Source: Ruegeria sp. THAF33
Lineage (GTDB): Bacteria; Pseudomonadota; Alphaproteobacteria; Rhodobacterales; Rhodobacteraceae
Direction: 5' to 3'
Length of the DNA stretch: 64,000 nt
Assembly (NCBI RefSeq): GCF_009363615.1
Contig: NZ_CP045384.1
Coordinates: 2,974,501 to 3,038,500 of the forward strand
Shown here: piece after piece, positions 30,596-41,060 of the stretch
Numbering within the stretch: position 1 is the stretch's first letter
Layout: each line of letters starts with the position of its first letter
Made by a program: the position numbers and the translations under genes
Notes under the pieces: generated by a model
What the model was told of the DNA's origin: nothing
The model's database searches: none
Seen by the model: only the letters and a program-made list of their open reading frames with translations

Positions 30596-31447
30596 TCAGG
30601 CGTCTGCCTGCGCCGCCTCATAGGCCAGCATGGCACGCTTGACAGGCAAGCCCCAGTGATAGCCCCCCAGACCACCTGATTTGCGCAATGCCCGATGGCA
30701 GGGGATCAACCAACTGACCGGGTTGCGGCCAACTGCCGTTCCAACGGCGCGAACGGCTTGCGGCGAGCCGATTCGCTGGGCGATCTCGGAATAGGTCGTG
30801 ACCTGCCCGGACGGGATATGCATCAGCGCTTCCCACACCTTGATTTGCAAAGGTGATCCGATCAGGAAAACCGGTGTCGGCTCCAACCGGTCGCTGGCAG
30901 CGCCAAAAGCACTCAGCGCCCAAGGACGCAGGCGCATCGGATCTTCGACAAACGTCGCCTTGGGCCAGCGCGAGATCATGTCTTCCATCGCGGCCTCTTC
31001 GCCAGTCTCGGCACCGAAGGCGATGCCGCAGATGCCCTTGTCGGTTCCCATGACCAGCGCAGGGCCAAAGGGGCATTCGAACCACCCCCAATAGATCGTC
31101 AGGCCTTCGCCCTTGCGGGCATATTCGCCAGGGCTCATCGATTCCCACTTCAGGAACAGATCATGCAGACGCCCGCTGCCGGACAGGCCCACATTGTGGG
31201 CCGTTTCCAATGTCGTAAACCGTTCACGCAACAATGCCTTCGCATGGCCCAGCGTCAGGTATTGTTGATACCGTTTCGGTGACACTCCGGTCCAACGCGA
31301 GAACAAACGCTGGAAATGGGCCGGGCTCATATCCATCTGGCGTGCCAGTTCATCAAGGCTCAGGCCTTCACCGCCCTGATCGATCAACTCGATTGCCCGG
31401 CGCATGACGTTGTAATGATAACCGCTTTCTGGGGTCTGGACGTTCAT
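30596..31447 (-). CDS. AraC-HTH / methylated-DNA-protein-cysteine methyltransferase fusion (Ada-like, no N-terminal Ada domain)
   Basis: The 283-residue protein joins an AraC-type HTH (about 12-105, with LARQMDMSPAHFQRLFSRW) to an O6-alkylguanine-DNA methyltransferase domain. The acceptor cysteine is Cys250 in LIPCHRAL, preceded by AVGTAVGRNPVSWL. The N-terminal zinc/Cys domain that senses methyl-phosphotriesters in E. coli Ada is missing. It therefore should repair O6-methylguanine and may still regulate transcription, but it cannot sense damage in the Ada way. It is divergent from nth, another DNA repair gene. Confidence 0.92.
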   Translation of the reverse strand: MNVQTPESGYHYNVMRRAIELIDQGGEGLSLDELARQMDMSPAHFQRLFSRWTGVSPKRYQQYLTLGHAKALLRERFTTLETAHNVGLSGSGRLHDLFLKWESMSPGEYARKGEGLTIYWGWFECPFGPALVMGTDKGICGIAFGAETGEEAAMEDMISRWPKATFVEDPMRLRPWALSAFGAASDRLEPTPVFLIGSPLQIKVWEALMHIPSGQVTTYSEIAQRIGSPQAVRAVGTAVGRNPVSWLIPCHRALRKSGGLGGYHWGLPVKRAMLAYEAAQADA

Positions 31448-31563
31448 GGTTCCACCTCATCATCTGACAAAACCATAGCGCGACGGCCACGCTGCCGCGA
31501 CCCGGAACTTGCGCATTGGCTTTGTGCTTGTGTCAGGGCGCGGTGGACGGCATTAAGGCCCGG

Positions 31564-32208
31564 ATGGCAAAGCAACTCGACTATCATACGATCCGCGAGA
31601 TTTTCACGCGCTTTCAAGAGGCCGACCCTGAACCCAAGGGCGAGCTGGAGCATGTGAACGTCTATACTCTGGTCGTCGCCGTGGCCCTTTCGGCGCAGGC
31701 CACGGATGCGGGCGTCAACAAGGCGACGCGCGAGTTGTTCAAGATCGCCGACACGCCGCAAAAGATGCTGGATCTGGGCGAGGACGGCCTGATCGAGCAC
31801 ATCAAGACCATTGGCTTGTTCCGCCAGAAGGCCAAGAACGTCATCAAGCTCAGCCGTATCCTGGTTGACGAATATGGTGGCGAGGTTCCCAATTCCCGGG
31901 CTGCCCTGCAATCCCTTCCGGGTGTGGGCCGCAAGACGGCCAACGTGGTTCTGAACATGTGGTGGCGGCAACCGGCGCAGGCGGTGGACACCCATATCTT
32001 TCGCGTCGGCAACCGCACCGGTATTTGCCCCGGCAAGGATGTGGAAACGGTCGAACGCGCCATCGAAGACAATATTCCCGCTGACTTTCAACTTCATGCG
32101 CATCACTGGCTGATCCTGCATGGTCGGTACCACTGCAAGGCGCGCAAGCCGCAATGCCCGACCTGCATCATCCGTGATCTCTGCCAATTCGAGGACAAAA
32201 CCCTATGA
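31564..32208 (+). CDS. nth: Endonuclease III
   Basis: Nth removes oxidised pyrimidines and cuts abasic sites. The 214-residue protein has the helix-hairpin-helix LPGVGRKTANVVL with catalytic Lys124, and Asp142 in VDTHIFRVGNR. The C-terminal 4Fe-4S cluster has Cys191, Cys198, Cys201 and Cys207 (C-x6-C-x2-C-x5-C). I started at the ATG at 31564; longer upstream frames lack homology. Its stop overlaps the adenosine kinase start by 4 bases. Confidence 0.97.
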   Translation: MAKQLDYHTIREIFTRFQEADPEPKGELEHVNVYTLVVAVALSAQATDAGVNKATRELFKIADTPQKMLDLGEDGLIEHIKTIGLFRQKAKNVIKLSRILVDEYGGEVPNSRAALQSLPGVGRKTANVVLNMWWRQPAQAVDTHIFRVGNRTGICPGKDVETVERAIEDNIPADFQLHAHHWLILHGRYHCKARKPQCPTCIIRDLCQFEDKTL

Positions 32209-33194
32209 AGACTTATCAACTGACCGGCATCGGAAATGCCGTTGTGGACGTGATTTCCCAGGCCGATGACAGCTTTCTGGAGCTGATGGGCATCGAAAAA
32301 GGCATCATGCAGTTGATCGAACAGGAACGCGGCGAGGTGCTGTACGCCTCGATGGAAAGCCGCGTTCAAACGCCGGGTGGCTCGGTGGCCAATACCATTG
32401 CGGGCGCAGGCGCGCTTGGTCTGGATGCAGCGTTTATCGGCCGGGTACACGATGACGCTCTGGGCCGGTTCTACGCAGATGCGATGAACGAAGATGGCGT
32501 CGACTTCGTGAACCCGCCTGTTCCGGGTGGCGAATTGCCGACGTCACGCTCGATGATCTTTGTCTCGCCTGATGGCGAGCGGTCGATGAACACCTATCTG
32601 GGCATTTCCTCGGAACTGTCGTCTCAGGACGTTCCGGACGAGGTCGCTGGAAACAGCCAGATCATGTTCCTCGAGGGATATCTGTTCGACAAGGAAAAAG
32701 GCAAGGCGGCATTCCTTGAGGCCGCACGTGCCTGTCACAAGGGTGGCGGCAAAGCCGGGATTGCCATCTCCGACCCGTTCTGCGTGGAACGGCATCGGGT
32801 GGATTTCCTGCTGCTGATTGAAAACGAGCTGGATTTCGTGATCGGCAACGAGGCCGAGATCAAATCCCTGTTCGAGACCGACGACCTGGAAGAGGCGCTG
32901 CGGCGCACGTCGGCGATCTGCCCGCTGGTGGTCTGCACCCGCTCGGGTGACGGGGTGACGGTTATGAACGGTGATGCTCGCATTGACGTACCGGTCGAGA
33001 AGGTCGTCCCCGTTGATGCAACGGGTGCCGGCGACCAGTTTGCCGCCGGGTTCCTGTTCGGCATGGCGACGGGACGCGATTACGAGACCTGCGCCCGCAT
33101 CGGCAATGTCTGCGCCCGCGAGGTCATCAGCCATATCGGCCCCCGCCCCGAGGCGAACATGCTGGAGCTGCTGAGGGAAGAAGGGTTGGTTTGA
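32205..33194 (+). CDS. Adenosine kinase (PfkB family)
   Basis: The 329-residue sugar/nucleoside kinase has the N-terminal GIGNAVVDVI block, the GGSVANTIAGAGALG motif near residue 52, and the C-terminal PfkB signature DATGAGDQFAAGFLFG near residue 268 with the catalytic Asp. In Rhodobacteraceae this subgroup is annotated as adenosine kinase, converting adenosine to AMP; the exact nucleoside is inferred. It is coupled to nth through an ATGA overlap. Confidence 0.9.
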   Translation: MKTYQLTGIGNAVVDVISQADDSFLELMGIEKGIMQLIEQERGEVLYASMESRVQTPGGSVANTIAGAGALGLDAAFIGRVHDDALGRFYADAMNEDGVDFVNPPVPGGELPTSRSMIFVSPDGERSMNTYLGISSELSSQDVPDEVAGNSQIMFLEGYLFDKEKGKAAFLEAARACHKGGGKAGIAISDPFCVERHRVDFLLLIENELDFVIGNEAEIKSLFETDDLEEALRRTSAICPLVVCTRSGDGVTVMNGDARIDVPVEKVVPVDATGAGDQFAAGFLFGMATGRDYETCARIGNVCAREVISHIGPRPEANMLELLREEGLV

Positions 33195-33343
33195 GGACGC
33201 GGGTTTCCCGGGCCTTTCTCCGGGAAAAAATGCGGTTCGACCCTGTGAGCGCGGCCTGAACACCGGGCCGCGGCGCCCCTTTTCTGCTGGCAAGGCTGGC
33301 ACTGACAGCGTTATGCTTTTTGCATCAAAAAGGGGGGGCTGTC

Positions 33344-34042
33344 ATGAGAGCACTGCTGTTCACGACGGGATCGCCATTCGCAAGGGCGGTCAGGATCGTT
33401 CTGGACGAACTTTCGCTGGATTACGAAAGGCGAGAGGAAATCACCACGCCCAGCGCCGAGCAACGTGCGCAGGCTACTCCGACATTGCAGGTGCCGACAT
33501 TTTGGGACGGCGATCTTGTGCTGTGGGAAAGCGGCACCATCGCCGAATACCTGCTGTCGACCTATCCGGACAGGCCGCAGGCCGCGCCGAAACTGGCGCC
33601 CTTTGCCTTTCGGCCCGGGGACGCGCAGTGGCAGGACAAGCTGGTGTTCTCGACCATCCAGACCTTCGGCAACGCGGCCACGACCATCTCGCAAATGAAG
33701 TGGTCCGGCGTGAGCGTGGGCCAGAACACGCATCTTCAGCGGTCAGCCGAGAAGCTGGCCCATATCCTGGGCTGGCTGGAAGACCGGCTGAGTGGCGAGG
33801 ACGGTTTCGTGCCGGGCTACCTGTCGATGAAGGATATCTTTCTGGCCGCCCATGTGCGTTTCGTGCAGGCCCGGCCGCTTGGGGTGGATCTGAAGCTGGA
33901 CCGGTATGGCAAGGTTTCGGCGCTGCTCGACCGGCTGGATGCGCGCGGCAGTTTCAAGGCGAACCCGATCTGGTGGTGGGAACCGGGGGTCATCGGCTAT
34001 GAGCCCGACGGCACGCCTGTCTACGAAAAACAGAATGCCTGA
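33344..34042 (+). CDS. Glutathione S-transferase family protein
   Basis: The 232-residue protein has a thioredoxin-like N-terminal domain (LLFTTGSPFARAVRIVLDEL, then the TPTLQVPTFWDGDLVLWESGTIAEYL glutathione-binding region). An all-helical C-terminal domain carries DIFLAAHVRFV. Ser10 or Ser11 near the N-terminus is the likely thiol-activating residue. Substrate is unknown. The start at 33344 lies after a G-rich stretch; eight codons upstream are possible but unsupported. Confidence 0.9.
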   Translation: MRALLFTTGSPFARAVRIVLDELSLDYERREEITTPSAEQRAQATPTLQVPTFWDGDLVLWESGTIAEYLLSTYPDRPQAAPKLAPFAFRPGDAQWQDKLVFSTIQTFGNAATTISQMKWSGVSVGQNTHLQRSAEKLAHILGWLEDRLSGEDGFVPGYLSMKDIFLAAHVRFVQARPLGVDLKLDRYGKVSALLDRLDARGSFKANPIWWWEPGVIGYEPDGTPVYEKQNA

Positions 34043-34075
34043 GCCGGGATCCCCGCGGAATTACGGCAGCCTTAT

Positions 34076-34561
34076 TTAGCGCAGATACCCACGAAAGGCC
34101 TCCATGACACGCTCGTATACCACGCGTTTGAAGGGCACAATCTCGGCGATCAGGCGATCGGGGTCCTGCCATTTCCAGCGGGTGAACTCGGGGTGATCCG
34201 TCTGGATATCGATCTGGTCGTCGGTTCCCAGAAACCGCATCAGGAACCATTTCTGCTCCTGCCCGCGGAAGCGGCCCTTCCAGATCTTGGGCACGATGTC
34301 ATGCGGCAGGTCATAGGGCAGCCAGCCCTCAGTCTCGGCCACGATTTCCACAAGATCGCCGGTTACACCGGTTTCTTCCCACAGCTCTCGCAAGGCCGCA
34401 TCACGAGGGTCTTCGCCCTTGTCCACGCCGCCTTGTGGCATTTGCCACGCGTCCTCGAACCGGTCGTTGCGCTGACCGACGAAGATCTGGCCCTGATCGT
34501 TCATCAGCATCAGCCCGACGCAGGGGCGATAGGGCAGTTTGGCAATTTCTTCGGGGGTCAT
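34076..34561 (-). CDS. rppH: RNA pyrophosphohydrolase
   Basis: RppH removes pyrophosphate from 5' triphosphorylated mRNA and starts its decay. The 161-residue protein has the Nudix box at about 44-66, [20 protein letters not shown] followed by TGV, and the family start [36 protein letters not shown] segment typical of RppH follows. I took the ATG at 34561; ATG at 34573 also fits. It is divergent from fadH. Confidence 0.93.
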   Translation of the reverse strand: MTPEEIAKLPYRPCVGLMLMNDQGQIFVGQRNDRFEDAWQMPQGGVDKGEDPRDAALRELWEETGVTGDLVEIVAETEGWLPYDLPHDIVPKIWKGRFRGQEQKWFLMRFLGTDDQIDIQTDHPEFTRWKWQDPDRLIAEIVPFKRVVYERVMEAFRGYLR

Positions 34562-34626
34562 GCGCGGCCTCATCGTGTTGTTTCGCCCACCTCTAGCAAT
34601 CACCGGCGCAACAGCAAAGAGGGTGA

Positions 34627-36726
<2,100 letters not shown>

Positions 36727-36747
36727 AGCCACTCGTTCAGAGTGTCT

Positions 36748-37356
36748 TCAGTCCGACAGCGCGAGCTTTGCACCCAAGGCACCAAAAGCGGTTGCGAAAC
36801 ACCGCTTTATCCACGCCATCACAGCAGGGCGTCGGATCACATAGTCCCGCGCCAGTGCGGCGCATGCGCCATACCCGACAAAAACAACAAATGTCATGGC
36901 CATGAAGGCCAGCGCCAGTTTGGCCAGTTCCATTCCTGCATTTGCTGCATTCGCCGGCAGGAATTGAGGCAGAAAGGCCAGGAAGAATAGCGACAACTTT
37001 GGGTTCAAAACGTTGATCAGCGTTCCTGTCACGGCAATTCTAAAGTCGCTTTTTGCGGATTTCTCCGCCGCGACGTCCATGGCACCGCCGTCCTTCAGGA
37101 TTCCCCATGCCATGTAGAACAAGTACAAGACGCCAAGATATTTGATGAGTTGAAACGCGACGGCACTGGTGTGCAGCAAGGCTGCAAGTCCGATGATGCT
37201 GGCCAAGGCCGCCGGAACGATCCCAAGTGTGCATCCTAAGGCTGCGGCAAGGCTTGCGCGAAACCCGCGCCCAAGACCGACAGCCAAAGTATAGATGACG
37301 CCGGTACCCGGCAGCAAAACAACAATCAATGATGTGATGAAGAATTCCAGCGACAT
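36748..37356 (-). CDS. LysE/RhtB-family amino-acid exporter
   Basis: The 202-residue protein has five to six membrane helices and the family start FFITSLIVVLLPGTGVIYTLAVGLGRG. It also has the GTLINVLNPKLSLFFLAFLPQF segment near residue 115. RhtB-type proteins export amino acids such as homoserine, threonine or leucine; the substrate here is unknown. The start at 37356 has a GGGGG run 6 bases upstream. It converges with fadH, with 21 bp between the stops. Confidence 0.9.
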   Translation of the reverse strand: MSLEFFITSLIVVLLPGTGVIYTLAVGLGRGFRASLAAALGCTLGIVPAALASIIGLAALLHTSAVAFQLIKYLGVLYLFYMAWGILKDGGAMDVAAEKSAKSDFRIAVTGTLINVLNPKLSLFFLAFLPQFLPANAANAGMELAKLALAFMAMTFVVFVGYGACAALARDYVIRRPAVMAWIKRCFATAFGALGAKLALSD

Positions 37357-37455
37357 TATTACCCCCTGCAAATGCAGGCAGATTCACTAAGTGCGCCGAA
37401 AATGTAAATGCCTTTCCCTCACATGAACCGAACGGACGGTTTCAAGGGCCTGCGG

Positions 37456-37896
37456 CTATTCAACGGTGATCGTAATCACCTCGGATACAATCGGCGGGGA
37501 ATGCGGCACATGCCCGGCGTCGCCCAGAACCAATTGCAGGGTGTGTTGGCCCGGCGCCAGATCCAGCGTTACTTCGGTCTGACCGCCTCCGAAGTGCATG
37601 TGATTATCGTCGGCGGGCAGGCCATTGGCCAACTCATCTGCGCCATCCTCGCCTTCACCCAGCGGAGGACGGTCAAGCAACAGGTGGTGGTGCCCGGTGT
37701 TTTCTTTCTCGGTTCCGGCGGGCGCGACGCCCATGCCGCTTAGGCCAAAGACAACCGTGACCGGTGATTGCACGGTATCGCCATCCGACAGGTTGACGAA
37801 ATAGACCTTTGCATCAGGATTCGATGGGGTCTCTCCTCCGGCATGCGCAAAGCCCACCGAAAGGCAAAGCGCAGCAATGGCGAAAAAGGTTCTCAT
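37456..37896 (-). CDS. DUF4399 periplasmic protein, histidine-rich
   Basis: The 146-residue protein has a signal peptide (about 1-19, ending FAHA) and the DUF4399 core: VYFVNLSDGDTVQSPVTVVFGL, then GHHHLLLD near residue 68, NHMHFGGGQTE near residue 98, and QLVLGDAGHVPHSPP. The histidine clusters suggest metal binding, perhaps copper, but that is inference. The start has GGAGGAG 4 bases upstream. It is divergent from a LysR regulator that may control it. Confidence 0.82.
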   Translation of the reverse strand: MRTFFAIAALCLSVGFAHAGGETPSNPDAKVYFVNLSDGDTVQSPVTVVFGLSGMGVAPAGTEKENTGHHHLLLDRPPLGEGEDGADELANGLPADDNHMHFGGGQTEVTLDLAPGQHTLQLVLGDAGHVPHSPPIVSEVITITVE

Positions 37897-37925
37897 GATC
37901 TCCTCCCTGGTCACAAAAATGCCAT

Positions 37926-38014
37926 TCTCATTGTGAGATCTTAGCGCGATTGCCTGAAAAACACAGCATCACAATGCCTGAGGCGCGTTTGGAAACCACT
38001 GTTTCTACGTTTCC
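37926..38014. promoter_or_regulatory. Inverted repeats between DUF4399 and the LysR gene
   Basis: TCTCA-TTG-TGAGA lies at 37926-37938. GGAAAC and GTTTCC lie at 37991-38014 with a nested GAAAC-CACT-GTTTC. They are in a 227-bp divergent region and could be operators. No regulator is assigned. Confidence 0.35.
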
Positions 38015-38123
38015 CATACGCAAACGATCCGATTCAAATCCCTGATATTATCCCATGTCTGCCCCGTTTCCGCCCAGATTCAGCGCCATAGTCAGTACGG
38101 AAATCAAGATCTGGGGAACGAGT

Positions 38124-39029
38124 ATGGACCGACTGACCGAAATGGAAGCCTTCGCCAATGTGGTGGACCAGGGTGGCTTCACCGATGCGGCCAAAAAGAT
38201 GGGCATCTCCAAATCAGCTGTGTCCAAACACGTATCAAGCCTTGAGGCGCGCCTGGGAGCGCGGCTGTTGAACCGCACCACGCGCCGGGTTTCACCAACG
38301 GAAATCGGGCTAGCCTATTATGACCGCGCGCGGCGCGTGTTGAATGATGCCGGAGAAGCGGATTCACTGGTCACGTCAATGCAATCGGCCCCGTCTGGTC
38401 TTTTGCGCATCAGCGTTGCCACGGATTTCGGCGTCAATCACCTGTCACCTGTTCTGTCCGAGTTCCTTGCAGCCTACCCCGACATCACTGTGAACATGGT
38501 TTTGAACAACCGCTATGTCGAGCTGATTTCCGAAGGATTTGACGTGGCCGTGCGTATTGGTGAGCTGGAAGACAGTACACTGCGCGCCCGCAAACTGACC
38601 GAGACGGTCAAACGCATGGTCGCCGCGCCCAGTTATGTCGAAAGGTTCGGCCGGCCGCAGAAGATCGATGATCTGAACGAACACAAGCTGCTGCATTATT
38701 CCAGCCAATCCTCGGGCAATGTCTGGAAACTGACCGCGCCATCCGGCGAAAAACGTCAGGTTCGTACCGCCGGGTGGTTGAGTGTCAATGATGGCCAATC
38801 CCTGTTGAACGCAGCGGTTTCCGGCCTGGGTATCGCATATCTGCCCAGCTATCTTTACGCTGAAGCCCTAAAGGCCGGGCTGGTTGTCGATGCAATGCCG
38901 TCCCTGCCTGACGAAGTTCAAGGCGTTTACGCTGTCTACCCGCCGGGCCGCTTTACGCAACCCAAAGTGCGGGCCTTCATCGATTTCCTCGTTGATTCCT
39001 TCCACGGGAAGGGTCCGATGGACTGGTAA
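38124..39029 (+). CDS. LysR-family transcriptional regulator (CrgA-like)
   Basis: The 301-residue protein has the winged HTH at about 3-62 (GGFTDAAKKMGISKSAVSKHVSSLE) and a LysR substrate-binding domain with SGLLRISVATDFGVNHLSP, LISEGFDVAVRIGEL and a VNDGQSLLNAAVSGLGIAYLP segment. The effector is unknown. I used the ATG at 38124, with GGGGAACGAG just upstream. It is divergent from the DUF4399 gene and ends at a strong terminator. Confidence 0.92.
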   Translation: MDRLTEMEAFANVVDQGGFTDAAKKMGISKSAVSKHVSSLEARLGARLLNRTTRRVSPTEIGLAYYDRARRVLNDAGEADSLVTSMQSAPSGLLRISVATDFGVNHLSPVLSEFLAAYPDITVNMVLNNRYVELISEGFDVAVRIGELEDSTLRARKLTETVKRMVAAPSYVERFGRPQKIDDLNEHKLLHYSSQSSGNVWKLTAPSGEKRQVRTAGWLSVNDGQSLLNAAVSGLGIAYLPSYLYAEALKAGLVVDAMPSLPDEVQGVYAVYPPGRFTQPKVRAFIDFLVDSFHGKGPMDW

Positions 39030-39052
39030 TTTCTCCCTGAAGACCAACCTTT

Positions 39053-39083
39053 GGCCCGCATGTAAAAGTGCGGGCCTTTTTTT
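39053..39083 (+). terminator. Rho-independent terminator after the LysR gene
   Basis: A perfect 8-bp stem, GGCCCGCA and TGCGGGCC, with an 8-nt loop is followed by seven T residues. The T run reaches the stop of the convergent OxyR-like gene. Confidence 0.9.
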
Positions 39084-39999
39084 ACGGGTCGATTACTGAC
39101 AGTCCCATGGACCGGGCGGAAGTGCGCAAGCTGTCCGTCAGCACATTCTGACCCGGCGGTGGGGTTTCGGAACTGCGTGCCAACAGGGCGATATCGCGAT
39201 TTGCATTGGCGATGGACAGCGGTCGCAAGCGCACCTCGTCGCGGTAGATCCCCTGTCTGCGAGCATAAAGATCAGGCAGTACCGCAACACCAACACCCGA
39301 AGCCGCCATCAGAACAATGGAATCAAGCGTCGTGCCTTCATACTCATCCGAAACAACCCCACCGCATTCCGCCGCCAATGCATAGACGATGCGCGACAGG
39401 CGGTGGCTTTGATCCAGGGTGAGGAAGATCCGGTTCTGAAGATCGGTGGCACTGACACCCTGCAAATCCCGCGCCAGAACGTCATCAACGGCAACCGCGA
39501 CCCAAAGAGGTTCGTTGAACAACCGGTGTTGCACGGTATTCGGATGGTCTTCGGGCGTGGACAATATCAGATCAAAGCGACCGGATTTCAGACCCTGTTC
39601 CAGATCCAGTGTGTTTTCCTCGCGCACCACAATGCGCAATCCGGGGCGAATCCGGTGCACCTGTTTGATGGCTTGCGGCAACAGATAAGGCCCGATCGAA
39701 GGCAAAACCCCCAGTCGCAATCGTCCTCCGACGGGCATATCGTTCGACATGGCGTGGCGCAGGTCCTTGACCTCTGCCAGGATCTTCTGTGCGCGCAAGA
39801 TGAACTCTTCTCCCTTCGCCGTCACCTGGATACCACCACGGTTACGCTCAAAGATCCGAACGCCAAGCTCTTGTTCTACAGTCGCAATTTGCGTCGACAG
39901 GCTGGGCTGGCTGACATTCAGCACCTCGGCTGCCAAACTGAATCGCCCAAGGCGACTGACCGTAACGATGTATTCCAACTGTCGTAATGTCGGGCGCAT
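39082..39999 (-). CDS. OxyR-like LysR regulator with the sensing cysteine replaced
   Basis: The 305-residue protein has the OxyR-type start TLRQLEYIVTVSRLGRFSLAAEVLNVSQPSLSTQI (HTH about 5-60) and IGPYLLPQAIKQVHRIRPGLRIVVREE in the effector domain. In E. coli OxyR the peroxide-sensing Cys199 lies in a LTLEDGHC segment; here the matching LTLDQSH is followed by Arg200. The only cysteine in the whole protein is Cys212. It therefore should not form the OxyR disulfide, so it either senses something else or acts without redox switching. It is divergent from the SbtA-like gene, with an OxyR-type tetrad site between them. Confidence 0.88.
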   Translation of the reverse strand: MRPTLRQLEYIVTVSRLGRFSLAAEVLNVSQPSLSTQIATVEQELGVRIFERNRGGIQVTAKGEEFILRAQKILAEVKDLRHAMSNDMPVGGRLRLGVLPSIGPYLLPQAIKQVHRIRPGLRIVVREENTLDLEQGLKSGRFDLILSTPEDHPNTVQHRLFNEPLWVAVAVDDVLARDLQGVSATDLQNRIFLTLDQSHRLSRIVYALAAECGGVVSDEYEGTTLDSIVLMAASGVGVAVLPDLYARRQGIYRDEVRLRPLSIANANRDIALLARSSETPPPGQNVLTDSLRTSARSMGLSVIDP

Positions 40000-40002
40000 T
40001 TC

Positions 40003-40039
40003 ATAGCCTAAAACTATTTATAACTTAGAAAGATAGTAT
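40003..40039. promoter_or_regulatory. OxyR-type tetrad operator between the regulator and the SbtA-like gene
   Basis: Four half sites are spaced exactly as in the OxyR consensus: ATAG-N7-CTAT-N7-TTAG-N7-GTAT. Fourteen of sixteen half-site bases match ATAG/CTAT. It begins 4 bp before the regulator's start codon and ends 59 bp before the permease start. Confidence 0.7.
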
Positions 40040-40097
40040 TTGGCGAAATCTGTTTTGCAAGGCACCTAACCCAAAAACGAGGGATCAGGAGTCAATT

Positions 40098-41060
40098 ATG
40101 CCCGGAGTGATCGAGACGCTTTCCAGCAACCTGCTGGTGCCGACCATATTGTTTTTTGCCCTTGGGCTTCTGGCGGCCTTTGTACGCAGTGACCTGTCCA
40201 TTCCGGCGGGCGCGGCCAAGTTCATGTCGCTTTACCTGCTGCTGGCCATCGGGTTCAAAGGCGGTGCCAGTCTGGCCGCGCATGGCATTCACCTGCAACT
40301 GTTCCTGACGCTGCTGGGCGGTGTCGCCTTGTCCTTTGCCATCCCCTTCGTGGCCTTTGGCCTGCTCAGGGTGATGACACGCCTGGATGCGCTGAACGCG
40401 GCGGCGGTGGCAGGGCACTATGGTTCGATCTCGATCGTCACCTTTGTTACAGCCACCAGCCTGCTGGATCTGGTGGGGCTGACCCATGACGGATTCATGG
40501 TGGCCGTTGCGGCTGCGATGGAGGTGCCCGCAATCCTGTCGGCGCTTTGGTTGGCACACAAGACCGGAAGCAAAGGCGTCAAGGATGACAAGCTGTGGCG
40601 CGATCTGCTGGCCAACGGCTCGATCGTTCTGCTTACCGGTGCCTTCCTGATCGGAGCCATCACCGGCGGTGAAGGCATGCAGATGATCGCGCCCTTCATC
40701 GTGACGCCTTTCACCGGAATCCTGTGCCTGTTTCTGCTGGATATGGGCTTGTCGGCAGGGCGCAGCCTGATCAGCAACCGAGACAAGCTGTCGGTTGGCC
40801 TGTTCGCCTTTGGTGTTTTGATGCCCCTGATCGGCGCATTTATGGCTTGGGCGGTAGGTGCCGTGATCGGCTTGCCACAGGGCAGCTTGTTCCTGTTCAT
40901 GGTGCTGTCAGCCTCGGCTTCGTATATCGCGGTTCCCGCCGCGATGAAGATCGCCCTTCCAAAGGCCGAGGCCGGGATCTATCTGACCTTGTCGCTGGGG
41001 GTGTCGTTTCCGTTCAACATCACCGTCGGATTGCCGCTGTACCTGTGGTGGGTCAGTTGA
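40098..41060 (+). CDS. SbtA-like sodium-dependent bicarbonate-type permease
   Basis: The 320-residue protein has about ten membrane helices and the SbtA family motifs GHYGSISIVTFVTATSLLD near residue 115 and SASASYIAVPAAMKIALPKAE near residue 272, together with the LAIGFKGGASL segment. In cyanobacteria SbtA imports HCO3- with Na+. In heterotrophic roseobacters the substrate is unproven. No SbtB-like PII gene is adjacent. AGGAG lies just upstream of the ATG. The divergent OxyR-like regulator is the likely controller. Confidence 0.88.
   Translation: MPGVIETLSSNLLVPTILFFALGLLAAFVRSDLSIPAGAAKFMSLYLLLAIGFKGGASLAAHGIHLQLFLTLLGGVALSFAIPFVAFGLLRVMTRLDALNAAAVAGHYGSISIVTFVTATSLLDLVGLTHDGFMVAVAAAMEVPAILSALWLAHKTGSKGVKDDKLWRDLLANGSIVLLTGAFLIGAITGGEGMQMIAPFIVTPFTGILCLFLLDMGLSAGRSLISNRDKLSVGLFAFGVLMPLIGAFMAWAVGAVIGLPQGSLFLFMVLSASASYIAVPAAMKIALPKAEAGIYLTLSLGVSFPFNITVGLPLYLWWVS

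Noticed and set aside
33204..33227. Hairpin after the adenosine kinase gene
   Set aside because: An 8-bp stem is present, but it is followed by A residues rather than T, so it is not a standard terminator for that gene.
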